From an uncultured Flavobacterium sp. (GTDB taxonomy: Bacteria; Bacteroidota; Bacteroidia; Flavobacteriales; Flavobacteriaceae): a stretch of 11,792 nucleotides of DNA. The notes under the pieces are model-generated. The model was not told where the DNA came from, searched no databases, and was given only the letters and a program-made list of their open reading frames with translations. Below, piece by piece: positions 1 to 6,787 of this stretch. The stretch lies in assembly GCF_937876455.1 (NCBI RefSeq), contig NZ_CALFIG010000293.1:1-11792 (forward strand), read 5' to 3'. Position numbers and translations under genes: made by a program. Every line of letters starts with the position of its first letter. The stretch's first letter is position 1.

Positions 1-59
1 GTAAGTACAAAATAAATGCTGACGGCAGTTTTGAATTAGATATTATTAAGGCAGATTAA
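1..59 (+). CDS. 3' end of an unidentified upstream gene (partial)
   Basis: The third forward frame is open from the left edge to a TAA at 57-59 and gives the tail KYKINADGSFELDIIKAD. The stop lies only 2 nt before the ATG of the next gene, which suggests one transcript with the RDD-family gene. The alternating polar and hydrophobic tail could be a terminal beta strand, but the visible part is too short to assign a family. It is called as coding because of the tight spacing and the open frame alone. Confidence 0.5.
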   Translation, partial: KYKINADGSFELDIIKAD

Positions 60-61
60 TT

Positions 62-451
62 ATGGATTTATTAAAAAGAAAAAGAACTTTTGCGTTTGTT
101 ATAGACACTATATTTATTAGTGTTATCTTTTCATTTGCAAACAATTTTATTAAATTAAATTTGTTTTCAATAGACAATGGTACTGCTTTATTTGGACAAA
201 ATCTTTTTCTTTTTTTTATTTACTTTACATTTTTTGAAGTAATATTGAGAACTTCAACTTTTGGTAAAAAAATAATTGGAATAACTTTAAATTTTAAAGG
301 CACTAGTTATTTAAACTTGTTTAAAAGAGTAATACTTAAAATTTTATCCTTTGTTTTAATTCCTTTTATTTTAATTTATTATTTATTTAGTAATAAACTG
401 TTAATATTACAAGATGTATATACCAAGTGTAATACAATTTCTATTAAATAA
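62..451 (+). CDS. Small RDD-family integral membrane protein
   Basis: This 129-residue protein is very hydrophobic, with membrane segments around residues 10-29, 46-62 and 93-110. It shows the spaced signs of the RDD family: an N-terminal Arg and Asp around the first helix (R8, D15 in RTFAFVID), the central loop TFGKKIIGI (66-74), an Arg after it (R89), and a C-terminal LQDVYTKCNTISI that resembles the family's hD..agT.V ending. The family's biochemical role is mostly unknown; some members have been linked to ion or proton transport. The start is the first ATG after the upstream stop, 2 nt away. The 3' end overlaps the next gene by 38 nt. It is extremely AT-rich, more so by eye than the housekeeping genes to the right. 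Confidence 0.72.
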   Translation: MDLLKRKRTFAFVIDTIFISVIFSFANNFIKLNLFSIDNGTALFGQNLFLFFIYFTFFEVILRTSTFGKKIIGITLNFKGTSYLNLFKRVILKILSFVLIPFILIYYLFSNKLLILQDVYTKCNTISIK

Positions 452-854
452 GAGTAATAAATTTTTATTTTTATTTTTATTGCCAACTATTTTTTATTCT
501 CAATCAGATGTGGATAAAATATTAAAAGGAGGAGAAATTATAGTTAATGGATTAGCCATTCTTAAAACAAAAAAATCAGATTCTGAATCTAAAACCGTTA
601 ACAACAAAATTGTTGCTACTATTTGTGTAAAAAACAAATTAGCTGAAAAAATTGCTGTTAAATTTTCTGGCAAAGATGAAGCTGGCGTGGCTGTTATAAA
701 AGAAATGGTAATCCAAAATGACGGCAAAGAATGTGTCTTTGAAATTCCAAAGGGAATTTATACTTATGAAATTGTATTGTCTAATAAAGAAGTTTTTCAA
801 AAAGGAGAATACAAATTTGAAGACGAAATTACTATTACAGTAAAAAAAGATTAA
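414..854 (+). CDS. Small secreted protein of unknown function
   Basis: I do not recognise the family of this 146-residue protein. Residues 12-29 look like a signal peptide: Asn and Lys residues, then a Phe/Leu-rich core, then a likely cleavage in FYS-QSD, the kind of site common in Flavobacteria. The mature part (about 115 residues) alternates short strands with Gly/Asn/Lys turns and ends in repeated I/T/V residues, consistent with a small beta-sandwich. The ATG at 414 is the only ATG in frame before the signal core, so it is the best start, but it leaves an unusually long stretch of about 14 residues before the hydrophobic core. It overlaps the RDD-family gene by 38 nt in another frame, so translation may be coupled. 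A strong terminator follows the stop directly. Confidence 0.72.
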   Translation: MYIPSVIQFLLNKSNKFLFLFLLPTIFYSQSDVDKILKGGEIIVNGLAILKTKKSDSESKTVNNKIVATICVKNKLAEKIAVKFSGKDEAGVAVIKEMVIQNDGKECVFEIPKGIYTYEIVLSNKEVFQKGEYKFEDEITITVKKD

Positions 855-855
855 A

Positions 856-888
856 AATAAAACCCTGTTAAAAAAACAGGGTTTTATT
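856..888. terminator. Bidirectional Rho-independent terminator between convergent genes
   Basis: A perfect 14-bp inverted repeat, AATAAAACCCTGTT (856-869) and AACAGGGTTTTATT (875-888), encloses an AAAAA loop. It is flanked by T-rich sequence in one direction and A-rich sequence in the other, so it can work for the plus-strand gene ending at 854 and the minus-strand gene ending at 887. Its right arm includes two bases of the minus-strand stop codon. Confidence 0.88.
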
Positions 889-1327
889 ATTTCTTCATCT
901 TAATATGTGGAATTCCATCTTCTAAATAACTTTCGCTGGTTTGTTTAAAACCGTGACTTTCATAAAATTTCTTTAAATATTCTTGTGCCGAAATAGTAAT
1001 TTTTGAGGTTTGGAAGTTTTGCTCTACTGCCTCAATAGAAACGCTCATTAAATCATGACCATATTTGTTTGCTCTGTGTTGAGGGCTTACAATTACTCTA
1101 CCAATGGAAGCTTCTTTAAAATAATCGCCGGGCGCAAAAATTCTAGAACAGGCAATTAATTCTTGATTTAAATAGCCCAACACATGCATGCCTTTTTGGT
1201 CTTTATTGTCAATGTCTTGATAAACGCAATTTTGTTCCACTACAAACACTTCTGAGCGCAATCTTAATAATTCATACAGTTCCGCAGTAGAAAGTTCGTT
1301 AAATCGCTTTATTTTAAATTGTACCAT
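887..1327 (-). CDS. elaA: ElaA-like GNAT-family N-acetyltransferase
   Basis: This 146-residue protein has the usual size for ElaA, a member of the Gcn5-related acetyltransferases that use acetyl-CoA; the physiological acceptor is not firmly known. The ElaA hallmark is clear near the N-terminus: LRLRSEVFVVEQNCVYQDID (residues 21-40). The acetyl-CoA binding region follows as IGRVIVSPQHRANKYG (75-90), where the usual R/Q-x-x-G-x-G/A loop is QHRANKYG. FYESHGFKQ (121-129) is the usual GNAT motif near the C-terminus, and DGIPHIKM (137-144) matches the ElaA ending. The ATG lies 17 nt past the terminator-like hairpin after the mltD-like gene, so expression probably depends on readthrough or on a promoter inside the 61-bp gap; I see no clear one. 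Confidence 0.9.
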   Translation of the reverse strand: MVQFKIKRFNELSTAELYELLRLRSEVFVVEQNCVYQDIDNKDQKGMHVLGYLNQELIACSRIFAPGDYFKEASIGRVIVSPQHRANKYGHDLMSVSIEAVEQNFQTSKITISAQEYLKKFYESHGFKQTSESYLEDGIPHIKMKK

Positions 1328-1343
1328 TTTATTAGATAAAGAA

Positions 1344-1367
1344 AAGCCACAACAAAAGTTATGGCTT
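1344..1367 (-). terminator. Terminator-like hairpin after the mltD-like gene
   Basis: On the minus strand, AAGCCATAAC and GTTGTGGCTT form a 10-bp stem with one G-U pair and a TTTT loop, followed by a TTCTTT tract. On the plus strand the wobble becomes a mismatch, so the orientation fits termination of the leftward transcript. It lies between the mltD-like stop and the elaA start. Confidence 0.68.
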
Positions 1368-1388
1368 AATCTATTTTATTGTTTTTTA

Positions 1389-3047
1389 CTATCCGTTAAT
1401 TTTTAATTTCATCCCTGGTTGAATGTTATCATCACAAAGGTTGTTATTCTTTTTTAAATCATCAACTGTGACATTGGGATATTTTTTTGAAATCGAAAAA
1501 ATAGAATCTCCTTTTTGAACTGTATAAAATTCTTCTTCTTTCGTAATAACCTCTTTATTTGTGGGTTTTTTATCTAATTTTACTATGTTATCACCTGTCG
1601 AATTGGGCAATTGTTCTGTTTTTGTTTTAGGTACCTTAACGATTTCGTTAACGGTTATTTTTTTTGTTTTTTGTAACACTAAATACTGCCCCTCATTAAT
1701 TGTCGTTCCGTTAATCGTATTCCATTTTTTTAATTGTTCAACACTAACGTTATTTATAGTTGCTATTTTGCTTAACGTTTCCCCTTTTTTAACTTTGTAA
1801 TACTCTTTTTTGACTACTTCCTTAGTTGTTTGCGTTACAATTTTATCAAATTCTTTTTCTTCCAAAGCCACAATACTGTCTTGTTTAGCTATACTGTCTT
1901 GTTTTTGTATTTTGGCAAGTTGTACTTTTCGCAATTTTTCGGCTTCCAGATACTCTAAGTAAGCATAAATTTTATCTTCATTGGAAACAAATAAGCCAAT
2001 TTTGTCTTTTGGTAATCTTAAAAAATACAATTCATTTTCATAGGATGGAATAAAATTATTCTTAAACGTAGGATTAAAAAACTCTATTTCATCTACCGTT
2101 ACGTCTAATAAATCAGCTATCTGCTTAAATGTCATTCCTCTTTTTACGGCCACTGTGTCGGTTTGGAAATAAGCTACAGGTGCTTTTTTAGGTGTTAAAC
2201 CCAACTCTTTTTTAAACTCATAAATATACATTGTGGCTAAAAAAGCAGGAACATAGTTTGCTGTTTCTTTGGGTAAAAATTTTCTTATTTCCCAATAGTC
2301 ATTACTTCCTCCTGCTCGTCTAATTGCTTTTGAAACGTTGTTTGGGCCGCAATTATATGATGCTAACACTAAGCTCCAATCGCCAAAAATAGCATACATG
2401 TTTGACAAATACTGACACGCTGCTTCTGTTGCTTTTATAGGATCGTGTCTGTCGTCAACATACGACGTAACATTTAATTTATATTGTTTGCCTGTCGCCG
2501 GCATGAATTGCCATAACCCTCCTGCGCCTACACGTGATTTTGCTTTTGGATTTAATGCCGATTCAACAATGGCTAAATATTTAATTTCTAAAGGAACGTT
2601 ATATTTTGCTAAATGCTCTTCGAACATCGGAAAATAATATTCTGCAATTGCCATTTGTCGCTCAATACTTTTGCTTCTTTTTTTTAGAAAAATTTTAATT
2701 GTATTCTCTAACGTTTGATTATATTCTATAACAAAAGGAGAGTGTGCGTCTAGTTTTTTTAGACGTTTTTTTAAGATTTCAACATCTAAATTATAATCTA
2801 CTTTTTCATCTAAATTTAACGTGGTAATGTCTTCAAACATTTCTTTTGAAATGTCAATGTTTGCAAGTTCTTTCATCCATCTTTCGTCAATACAAACACT
2901 TGTAGAATGATTAATAAACGTGCTTTTTAAGGAATCTAAGTAGGTTAATTTTGGAACAAAAATAGGCAATTCTCTTTCTGCGCTTTCTTGTGCAAAAGAA
3001 AAGGCAAACGAGAAAAACAAACTTGCTAATAGGACTATTTTTTTCAT
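1389..3047 (-). CDS. mltD: MltD-like membrane or periplasmic lytic murein transglycosylase with LysM repeats
   Basis: The enzyme would cleave the MurNAc-GlcNAc bond of peptidoglycan, forming a 1,6-anhydro-MurNAc end, in the periplasm. The 552-residue protein starts with a signal peptide (cleavage near FSFAQ, residues 16-20) and has no lipobox. The SLT domain covers about 135-275, with the catalytic Glu likely E162 in AIVESALNP, then GAGGLWQFMPATG (174-186) and ASYNCGPNNV (229-238). Two clear LysM domains lie at about 415-458 (YYKVKKGETLSKIA) and 507-550 (FYTVQKGDSIFSIS). A weaker third LysM-like unit lies at about 298-346 (VKRGMTFKQIADLLDVTVDEI). A linker at 381-396 carries DSI repeats. The MltD-type order of SLT then LysM supports the name; other family members share it, so the symbol is less sure than the function. 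It lies 78 bp downstream of pgk on the same strand, probably with its own promoter. Confidence 0.88.
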   Translation of the reverse strand: MKKIVLLASLFFSFAFSFAQESAERELPIFVPKLTYLDSLKSTFINHSTSVCIDERWMKELANIDISKEMFEDITTLNLDEKVDYNLDVEILKKRLKKLDAHSPFVIEYNQTLENTIKIFLKKRSKSIERQMAIAEYYFPMFEEHLAKYNVPLEIKYLAIVESALNPKAKSRVGAGGLWQFMPATGKQYKLNVTSYVDDRHDPIKATEAACQYLSNMYAIFGDWSLVLASYNCGPNNVSKAIRRAGGSNDYWEIRKFLPKETANYVPAFLATMYIYEFKKELGLTPKKAPVAYFQTDTVAVKRGMTFKQIADLLDVTVDEIEFFNPTFKNNFIPSYENELYFLRLPKDKIGLFVSNEDKIYAYLEYLEAEKLRKVQLAKIQKQDSIAKQDSIVALEEKEFDKIVTQTTKEVVKKEYYKVKKGETLSKIATINNVSVEQLKKWNTINGTTINEGQYLVLQKTKKITVNEIVKVPKTKTEQLPNSTGDNIVKLDKKPTNKEVITKEEEFYTVQKGDSIFSISKKYPNVTVDDLKKNNNLCDDNIQPGMKLKING

Positions 3048-3102
3048 CTTTTTATGGGGCGTTTTTATTATGTTGCTTATTTACAACACATTACTAACGT
3101 TG

Positions 3103-3110
3103 CAAAAATA
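3103..3110 (-). promoter_or_regulatory. Candidate -7 element for the mltD-like gene
   Basis: On the minus strand TATTTTTG, followed by C, matches the Bacteroidota housekeeping -7 consensus TAnnTTTG. It lies about 56 bp upstream of the ATG in the 78-bp gap after pgk. I see no good -33 TTG at the expected distance, and the surrounding sequence is AT-rich, so a chance match is possible. Confidence 0.4.
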
Positions 3111-3125
3111 CAATTTATTGTTTAA

Positions 3126-4313
3126 TTATGCTAAAATAGCTGCGATTCCTGGTAATGTTCTGCCTTCAAGCATTTCTAACATAGCTCCACCTCCAGTGGA
3201 AACGTAACTCATTTTTGATTCCAGGCCAAACTGTTTTACCGCCGCTACACTATCTCCTCCTCCAACTAAAGAAAACGCGCCATTTTTTGTCGATTCAGCA
3301 ATGTATTCTCCTAAAGAAATAGTGCCGTGAGCAAATTTTTCCATTTCAAAAACACCTATTGGACCATTCCATAAAATCGTTTTAGAATCTAAAAGCACTT
3401 GTTTAAATAGTTCAAGTGTTTTTGGCCCTGCGTCAAGCCCTTGCCATCCATCTGGAATAGCAGTAACATCTATAATTTGTGTTTCGGCATCGTTTGAAAA
3501 TTCATTTGCCGCTACTACATCGACAGGTAAATGAATTTGAACGCCTTTTTCTTTGGCTTTTTTCAAAATATCTAATGCTAATGCTAATTTATCATCTTCA
3601 CAAATAGAATCTCCAATTTTTCCACCCATTGCCTTTACGAAAGTAAACGTCATGCCTCCACCAATAATCATGTGGTCTACTTTGTCTAAAATATTTTCAA
3701 TAATGGTAATTTTAGTCGAAACTTTACTTCCTCCTAAAATAGCTGTAACTGGTTTTTCAGAATTTTTCAAAACCTTGTCTATACTTTCTATTTCTTTTGC
3801 TAATAAAGCGCCAAAACATTTGCTTTCTGGAAATTCATTTGCAATAATTGTTGTCGAAGCGTGTGCTCTGTGTGCAGTACCAAATGCATCATTCACATAA
3901 AAATCGGCCAAAGAAGCAAGCGCTTTTGAAAAAGTAACATCTCCCGCTTCTTCTTCGGTATAAAAACGTAAATTTTCTAATACTAAAACCTCGCCCATTG
4001 CTAAATCGTGTGCTGCGTTATGAGCAATGGCACCAATGCAATCAGAAGCAAATTTCACAGGTTTTCTTAAAATTTCTTCGACTTTGGACACAATGTGTTT
4101 TAAGGAGTATTTTTCTTCTTTACCTTTTGGTCTTCCCAAGTGAGACATTAAAATTACCGCGCCACCGTCATTTAATATTTTATCAATTGTTGGCTTTGCC
4201 GCTTCTATTCTGTTTGAATCTGTTACATTAAAATTTTCATCTAATGGCACATTAAAATCTACACGGATTAAAACTTTTTTGTCTTTAAAACTAAAATCGG
4301 CTAACGTTTTCAT
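3126..4313 (-). CDS. pgk: Phosphoglycerate kinase
   Basis: Cytoplasmic glycolytic enzyme that transfers phosphate from 1,3-bisphosphoglycerate to ADP, or the reverse in gluconeogenesis. All family marks are present, counted from the chosen start: VLIRVDFNVP (14-23), HLGRPKG (58-64), ENLRFY (113-118) and the HRAHAST loop (148-154). The list continues with GGSKVSTK (194-201), WNGPIGVFE (315-323), GGGDS (351-355) and STGGGA (372-377). Substrate-binding candidates are D19, N21, R35, H58, R61, R116 and R149. The frame stays open upstream to an ATG at 4391, but the ATG at 4311-4313 gives the usual length of 395 residues starting MKTLADF. It also lies just downstream of a TATCTTTG promoter element that the longer version would translate through. 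It is transcribed away from holB, and the mltD-like gene follows it. Confidence 0.97.
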   Translation of the reverse strand: MKTLADFSFKDKKVLIRVDFNVPLDENFNVTDSNRIEAAKPTIDKILNDGGAVILMSHLGRPKGKEEKYSLKHIVSKVEEILRKPVKFASDCIGAIAHNAAHDLAMGEVLVLENLRFYTEEEAGDVTFSKALASLADFYVNDAFGTAHRAHASTTIIANEFPESKCFGALLAKEIESIDKVLKNSEKPVTAILGGSKVSTKITIIENILDKVDHMIIGGGMTFTFVKAMGGKIGDSICEDDKLALALDILKKAKEKGVQIHLPVDVVAANEFSNDAETQIIDVTAIPDGWQGLDAGPKTLELFKQVLLDSKTILWNGPIGVFEMEKFAHGTISLGEYIAESTKNGAFSLVGGGDSVAAVKQFGLESKMSYVSTGGGAMLEMLEGRTLPGIAAILA

Positions 4314-4336
4314 AGTAATTAATTTATATCTGTTTG

Positions 4337-4344
4337 CAAAGATA
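4337..4344 (-). promoter_or_regulatory. Candidate pgk -7 promoter element
   Basis: On the minus strand TATCTTTG followed by C is an exact match to the Bacteroidota -7 consensus TAnnTTTG. It lies 23 bp upstream of the pgk ATG, implying a short leader of roughly 15-20 nt. No clear -33 TTG is seen. It supports the shorter pgk start. Confidence 0.55.
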
Positions 4345-4438
4345 CGATTTTGCAATAAATGAATGCAGAGCTTTATTCTAGATTTACACAAATCTAAATT
4401 TTAAACGGCAGCGAGCTATCTCGTTTAATTATATTTTG

Positions 4439-4446
4439 TAAGTTTG
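4439..4446 (+). promoter_or_regulatory. Candidate holB -7 promoter element, very close to the start codon
   Basis: TAAGTTTG followed by C matches TAnnTTTG exactly and ends 4 nt before the holB ATG at 4451. If it is used, transcription would begin at or next to the start codon and the messenger would be leaderless or nearly so. No -33 TTG is evident, so this is a candidate only. Confidence 0.38.
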
Positions 4447-4450
4447 CTTT

Positions 4451-5611
4451 ATGTTATTTTCAGAAATTTTAGGTCAAAACCACATAAAAAACCACCTGAT
4501 TAGAAGTGCTAATCAAGGTAGAATTCCTCATGCACAACTGTTTGTGGGTCCGGAAGGATGTGGCACATTGCCCATGGCTATTGCTTATGCACAATACATT
4601 CTCTGTGGAAATGGTGACGGAGAAAACAATTCTGGAAACGCGAATTGCAACCTAAAATTTAATAATTTGTCGCATCCCGATTTGCATTTTATTTATCCGG
4701 TTACTAACACGGATGATGTAAAAGGTGAAAATGTGATTAGTGCTAATTTTTTAAATGACTGGCGAAGCTTTATTACAGAAAACCCATACGCGGGCCTTTT
4801 TGATTGGTATAAGCATTTGGAAATTCCAAAAAAGCAAGGAATAATCTCGGTTAGAGATGCTGCTGAAATTAACAAAACACTTTCCTTAAAAGCCTATGAA
4901 GGCGGCTATAAAATTATGATTGTTTGGATGGCTGATAGAATGAATGCGGCGGCGGCAAACAAATTATTAAAATTACTAGAAGAACCGCCAGAAAAAACTG
5001 TTTTTATATTAATTGTTGAAAATACCGCAACTGTTTTACAAACTATTTTGTCTAGATGTCAAGTTGTAGATTTTTTGGCCTTACCAGAACAAATTATTGC
5101 CGAAGAGTTAATGGCTAGTAAAAAACTCGATGCAAACTTGGCTAAAAAAATAGCACATCAAGCTGAAGGCAATTACAATAAAGCATTGCACTTGCTAAAC
5201 AAGGATAATGACGATGCTTTATTTGAAGAATGGTTTGTTGTTTGGGTGAGGGCGGCATTCAAAGCAAGAGGAAACGCTAGTGCAATTTCTGATTTAATAC
5301 AATGGGGGGCAACAATAGCCAAAGAAGGGCGAGAAGTACAAAAAAACTTTCTTCATTTTTGCATGCAATATTTTAGACAAGCCTTGTTATTAAATTATAC
5401 AGCAAATGAATTGGTTTATCTAGAACCGACGTTTGAAAATTTTAAATTAGAAAAATTCGCGCCGTTTATTCATGGAGCAAATATTACTGGAATTTACAAA
5501 GAAATTGAAGAGGCTATATACCACATAGAACGAAACGGAAACAGCAACATTATTTTAACCGATTTGTCTATTAAATTAACTCGTTTATTACACGTTAAAG
5601 AAACTATTTAA
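4451..5611 (+). CDS. holB: DNA polymerase III delta' clamp-loader subunit
   Basis: This 386-residue AAA+ protein is expected to be the delta' part of the clamp loader that opens the beta sliding clamp and places it on primed DNA. The opening FSEILGQNHIKNHL and RIPHAQLFVGPEGCG (24-38) are typical. The P-loop reads GPEGCGTL (33-40), without the Lys and Thr/Ser of GxxGxGKT. The Walker B position reads VWMADRM (158-164) instead of a DE-type motif. LLKLLEEPPEKT (172-183) and the sensor ILSRC (199-203) are intact. Only C52 and C66 remain where related proteins carry four zinc-binding Cys, and SHPDLHFIYPV (74-84) follows. The lost ATP site fits a stator-type delta' that does not hydrolyse ATP. The DoxX-like gene begins 11 nt downstream, so the two are probably co-transcribed. 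Confidence 0.93.
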   Translation: MLFSEILGQNHIKNHLIRSANQGRIPHAQLFVGPEGCGTLPMAIAYAQYILCGNGDGENNSGNANCNLKFNNLSHPDLHFIYPVTNTDDVKGENVISANFLNDWRSFITENPYAGLFDWYKHLEIPKKQGIISVRDAAEINKTLSLKAYEGGYKIMIVWMADRMNAAAANKLLKLLEEPPEKTVFILIVENTATVLQTILSRCQVVDFLALPEQIIAEELMASKKLDANLAKKIAHQAEGNYNKALHLLNKDNDDALFEEWFVVWVRAAFKARGNASAISDLIQWGATIAKEGREVQKNFLHFCMQYFRQALLLNYTANELVYLEPTFENFKLEKFAPFIHGANITGIYKEIEEAIYHIERNGNSNIILTDLSIKLTRLLHVKETI

Positions 5612-5622
5612 AACAATATATT

Positions 5623-6000
5623 ATGACTGCTTTTACTTTATTACTGCTAAGTTTTTTAGCCATCACTTTTTTACAATCGGGTTATGATAAAATTGTTGAT
5701 TGGAACGGAAACGTAAGTTGGCTTAAAGAACATTTTTCAAACACGCTTTTGAAGAACAAGGTACCCGCCGCTTTATTGACTGTTTTGGCTTTAGAAATTG
5801 CTGCAGGTGTTCTAGGTATTATGGGTATTGTGGAAAATTTAATAAACCAATCCACTGTGTTAGCAAACTATTGTTGTGTAGTTTCTTCAGTTACCCTGCT
5901 TTTATTGTTGTTTGGTCAGCGACTAGCCAAAGATTATGATGGCGCTAGAACTATTGTAATTTATTTAATTCCAGCTCTTTTAGGCGTATATTGGTTATAA
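5623..6000 (+). CDS. DoxX-like four-helix membrane protein
   Basis: This 125-residue protein has four likely membrane helices at about 3-19, 48-70, 76-98 and 109-124. Between helices 1 and 2 is FLQSGYDKIVDWNGNVSWLK (16-35), and after helix 3 GQRLAKDYDGA (98-108); both fit the DoxX/DoxD-type family as found in Flavobacteria. The function in this lineage is unknown. Some family members have been linked to thiosulfate or quinone redox chemistry, but nothing here points to a specific one. It starts 11 nt after holB and is followed at once by a strong bidirectional terminator, so it is the last gene of a two-gene unit. Confidence 0.78.
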   Translation: MTAFTLLLLSFLAITFLQSGYDKIVDWNGNVSWLKEHFSNTLLKNKVPAALLTVLALEIAAGVLGIMGIVENLINQSTVLANYCCVVSSVTLLLLLFGQRLAKDYDGARTIVIYLIPALLGVYWL

Positions 6001-6002
6001 AA

Positions 6003-6026
6003 AAATCCCGAATTTCTTCGGGATTT
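6003..6026. terminator. Bidirectional Rho-independent terminator
   Basis: AAATCCCGAA (6003-6012) and TTCGGGATTT (6017-6026) form a perfect 10-bp stem with a TTTC loop. T-rich sequence follows on the plus strand (to 6040) and TTTTT-type sequence on the minus strand. It serves the DoxX-like gene ending at 6000 and the skp-like gene ending at 6030. Confidence 0.88.
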
Positions 6027-6029
6027 AAC

Positions 6030-6578
6030 TTATTTTTTTTCAGCAGTTGCTTTATATTCTTCGTTTAATTTTTTAAGAATCTTTTCTGTTAAATTATAGC
6101 TTTCTTTTGCATAAATAACATTAACGGACATCTCTGAAGTTGTAAAAATGTAATCATACCCTTCTTTTTTACCATAATTCTCAATGTATTTTTTTACTTC
6201 TTTAACTAAAGAATCTTTTAATTTTCCTGCTTCTCCGTCAATTTTGCCTAAAATTTGTTCTCTTTCAGCTAGTAACGCTTGTTGTCTTTGTTGTAATTCA
6301 CCATATTTTTGTTGCGCCCACGCTTCCCCATTTACTTGAGCTGCTCTTTGGAAATTAGCCATTTCTGCCTCTAATTGTTGAGCTTTTGCCTGAATTGGGC
6401 GACCCATTTCTTCAGATTTAACTTTAAATTTTTCATTAGCATCTGTGAACTTATTATATTTTTCTAATAAGATAGATGTATCAATATAACCTGTTTTAAA
6501 ATCTGCTTTTGATGTTGTTGTTTCTTGACAAGAAATTAAAACTAAAGCGAATGCACAAAGTGATAAAATTTTTTTCAT
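6030..6578 (-). CDS. Skp/OmpH-family periplasmic chaperone, predicted lipoprotein
   Basis: Skp/OmpH proteins hold unfolded outer-membrane proteins in the periplasm. This 182-residue member starts with a lipoprotein signal peptide ending in LISC (14-17), so Cys17 should be lipidated. GYIDTSILLEKYNKF (30-44) is the first strand region. A long Gln/Glu/Lys/Ala-rich coiled coil covers about 45-135 (the tentacle helices). The body closes with YGKKEGYDYIFTTS (135-148) and YNLTEKILKKLNEEY (161-175). Classical Skp is soluble, so the lipid anchor is a difference, although lipidated OmpH-like proteins are familiar in Bacteroidota. The stop codon adjoins a bidirectional terminator. Upstream is a 209-bp gap with only weak promoter candidates. 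Confidence 0.85.
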   Translation of the reverse strand: MKKILSLCAFALVLISCQETTTSKADFKTGYIDTSILLEKYNKFTDANEKFKVKSEEMGRPIQAKAQQLEAEMANFQRAAQVNGEAWAQQKYGELQQRQQALLAEREQILGKIDGEAGKLKDSLVKEVKKYIENYGKKEGYDYIFTTSEMSVNVIYAKESYNLTEKILKKLNEEYKATAEKK

Positions 6579-6606
6579 TAGTGTTTTTATTTAATTTTGG
6601 TAAAAG

Positions 6607-6626
6607 TAATTAGTTTCTACTAATTA
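6607..6626. repeat. Short inverted repeat upstream of the skp-like gene
   Basis: TAATTAG (6607-6613) and CTAATTA (6620-6626) are perfect 7-bp inverted arms around a 6-nt spacer. It lies 29-48 bp upstream of the skp-like ATG, next to a weak -7 candidate TACTTTTA on the minus strand (6601-6608). It could be an operator, but in such AT-rich DNA chance is plausible. Confidence 0.3.
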
Positions 6627-6703
6627 TTTAATTTTTTTATCCATAAATTATTTCTATGTAAAAAAAATAAAAATAAATTATTGTTATAAAAACCAGCTTA
6701 TTT

Positions 6704-6745
6704 TAAAGCCTTTTAAGGCCTTTTGCTTTTTCTCTTATGGCTTTA
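6704..6745 (-). terminator. Possible hairpin or terminator after the methyltransferase gene
   Basis: TAAAGCC (6704-6710) and GGCTTTA (6739-6745) can pair, with the self-complementary AAGGCCTT (6715-6722) between them. A competing bulged hairpin is also possible between AAAGCC and GGCCTTT. It is the only structured stretch in the gap 6579-6787 between the methyltransferase stop and the skp-like start. The long loop and lack of an immediate T run make terminator function uncertain. Confidence 0.3.
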
Positions 6746-6787
6746 GGTGTTTTTAATAAAAAAGATTGTTAAAAACAAAACAAACAG

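Noticed and set aside
4314..4391. Upstream in-frame extension of pgk to an ATG at 4391
   Set aside because: The 26 extra residues do not resemble phosphoglycerate kinase, the usual length is reached from 4313, and the extension would run through a consensus -7 promoter element.
4403..4426. Weak hairpin AAACG/CGAG with CTCG/CGTTT upstream of holB
   Set aside because: The arms are interrupted and short, with competing pairings; nothing suggests a riboswitch or terminator.
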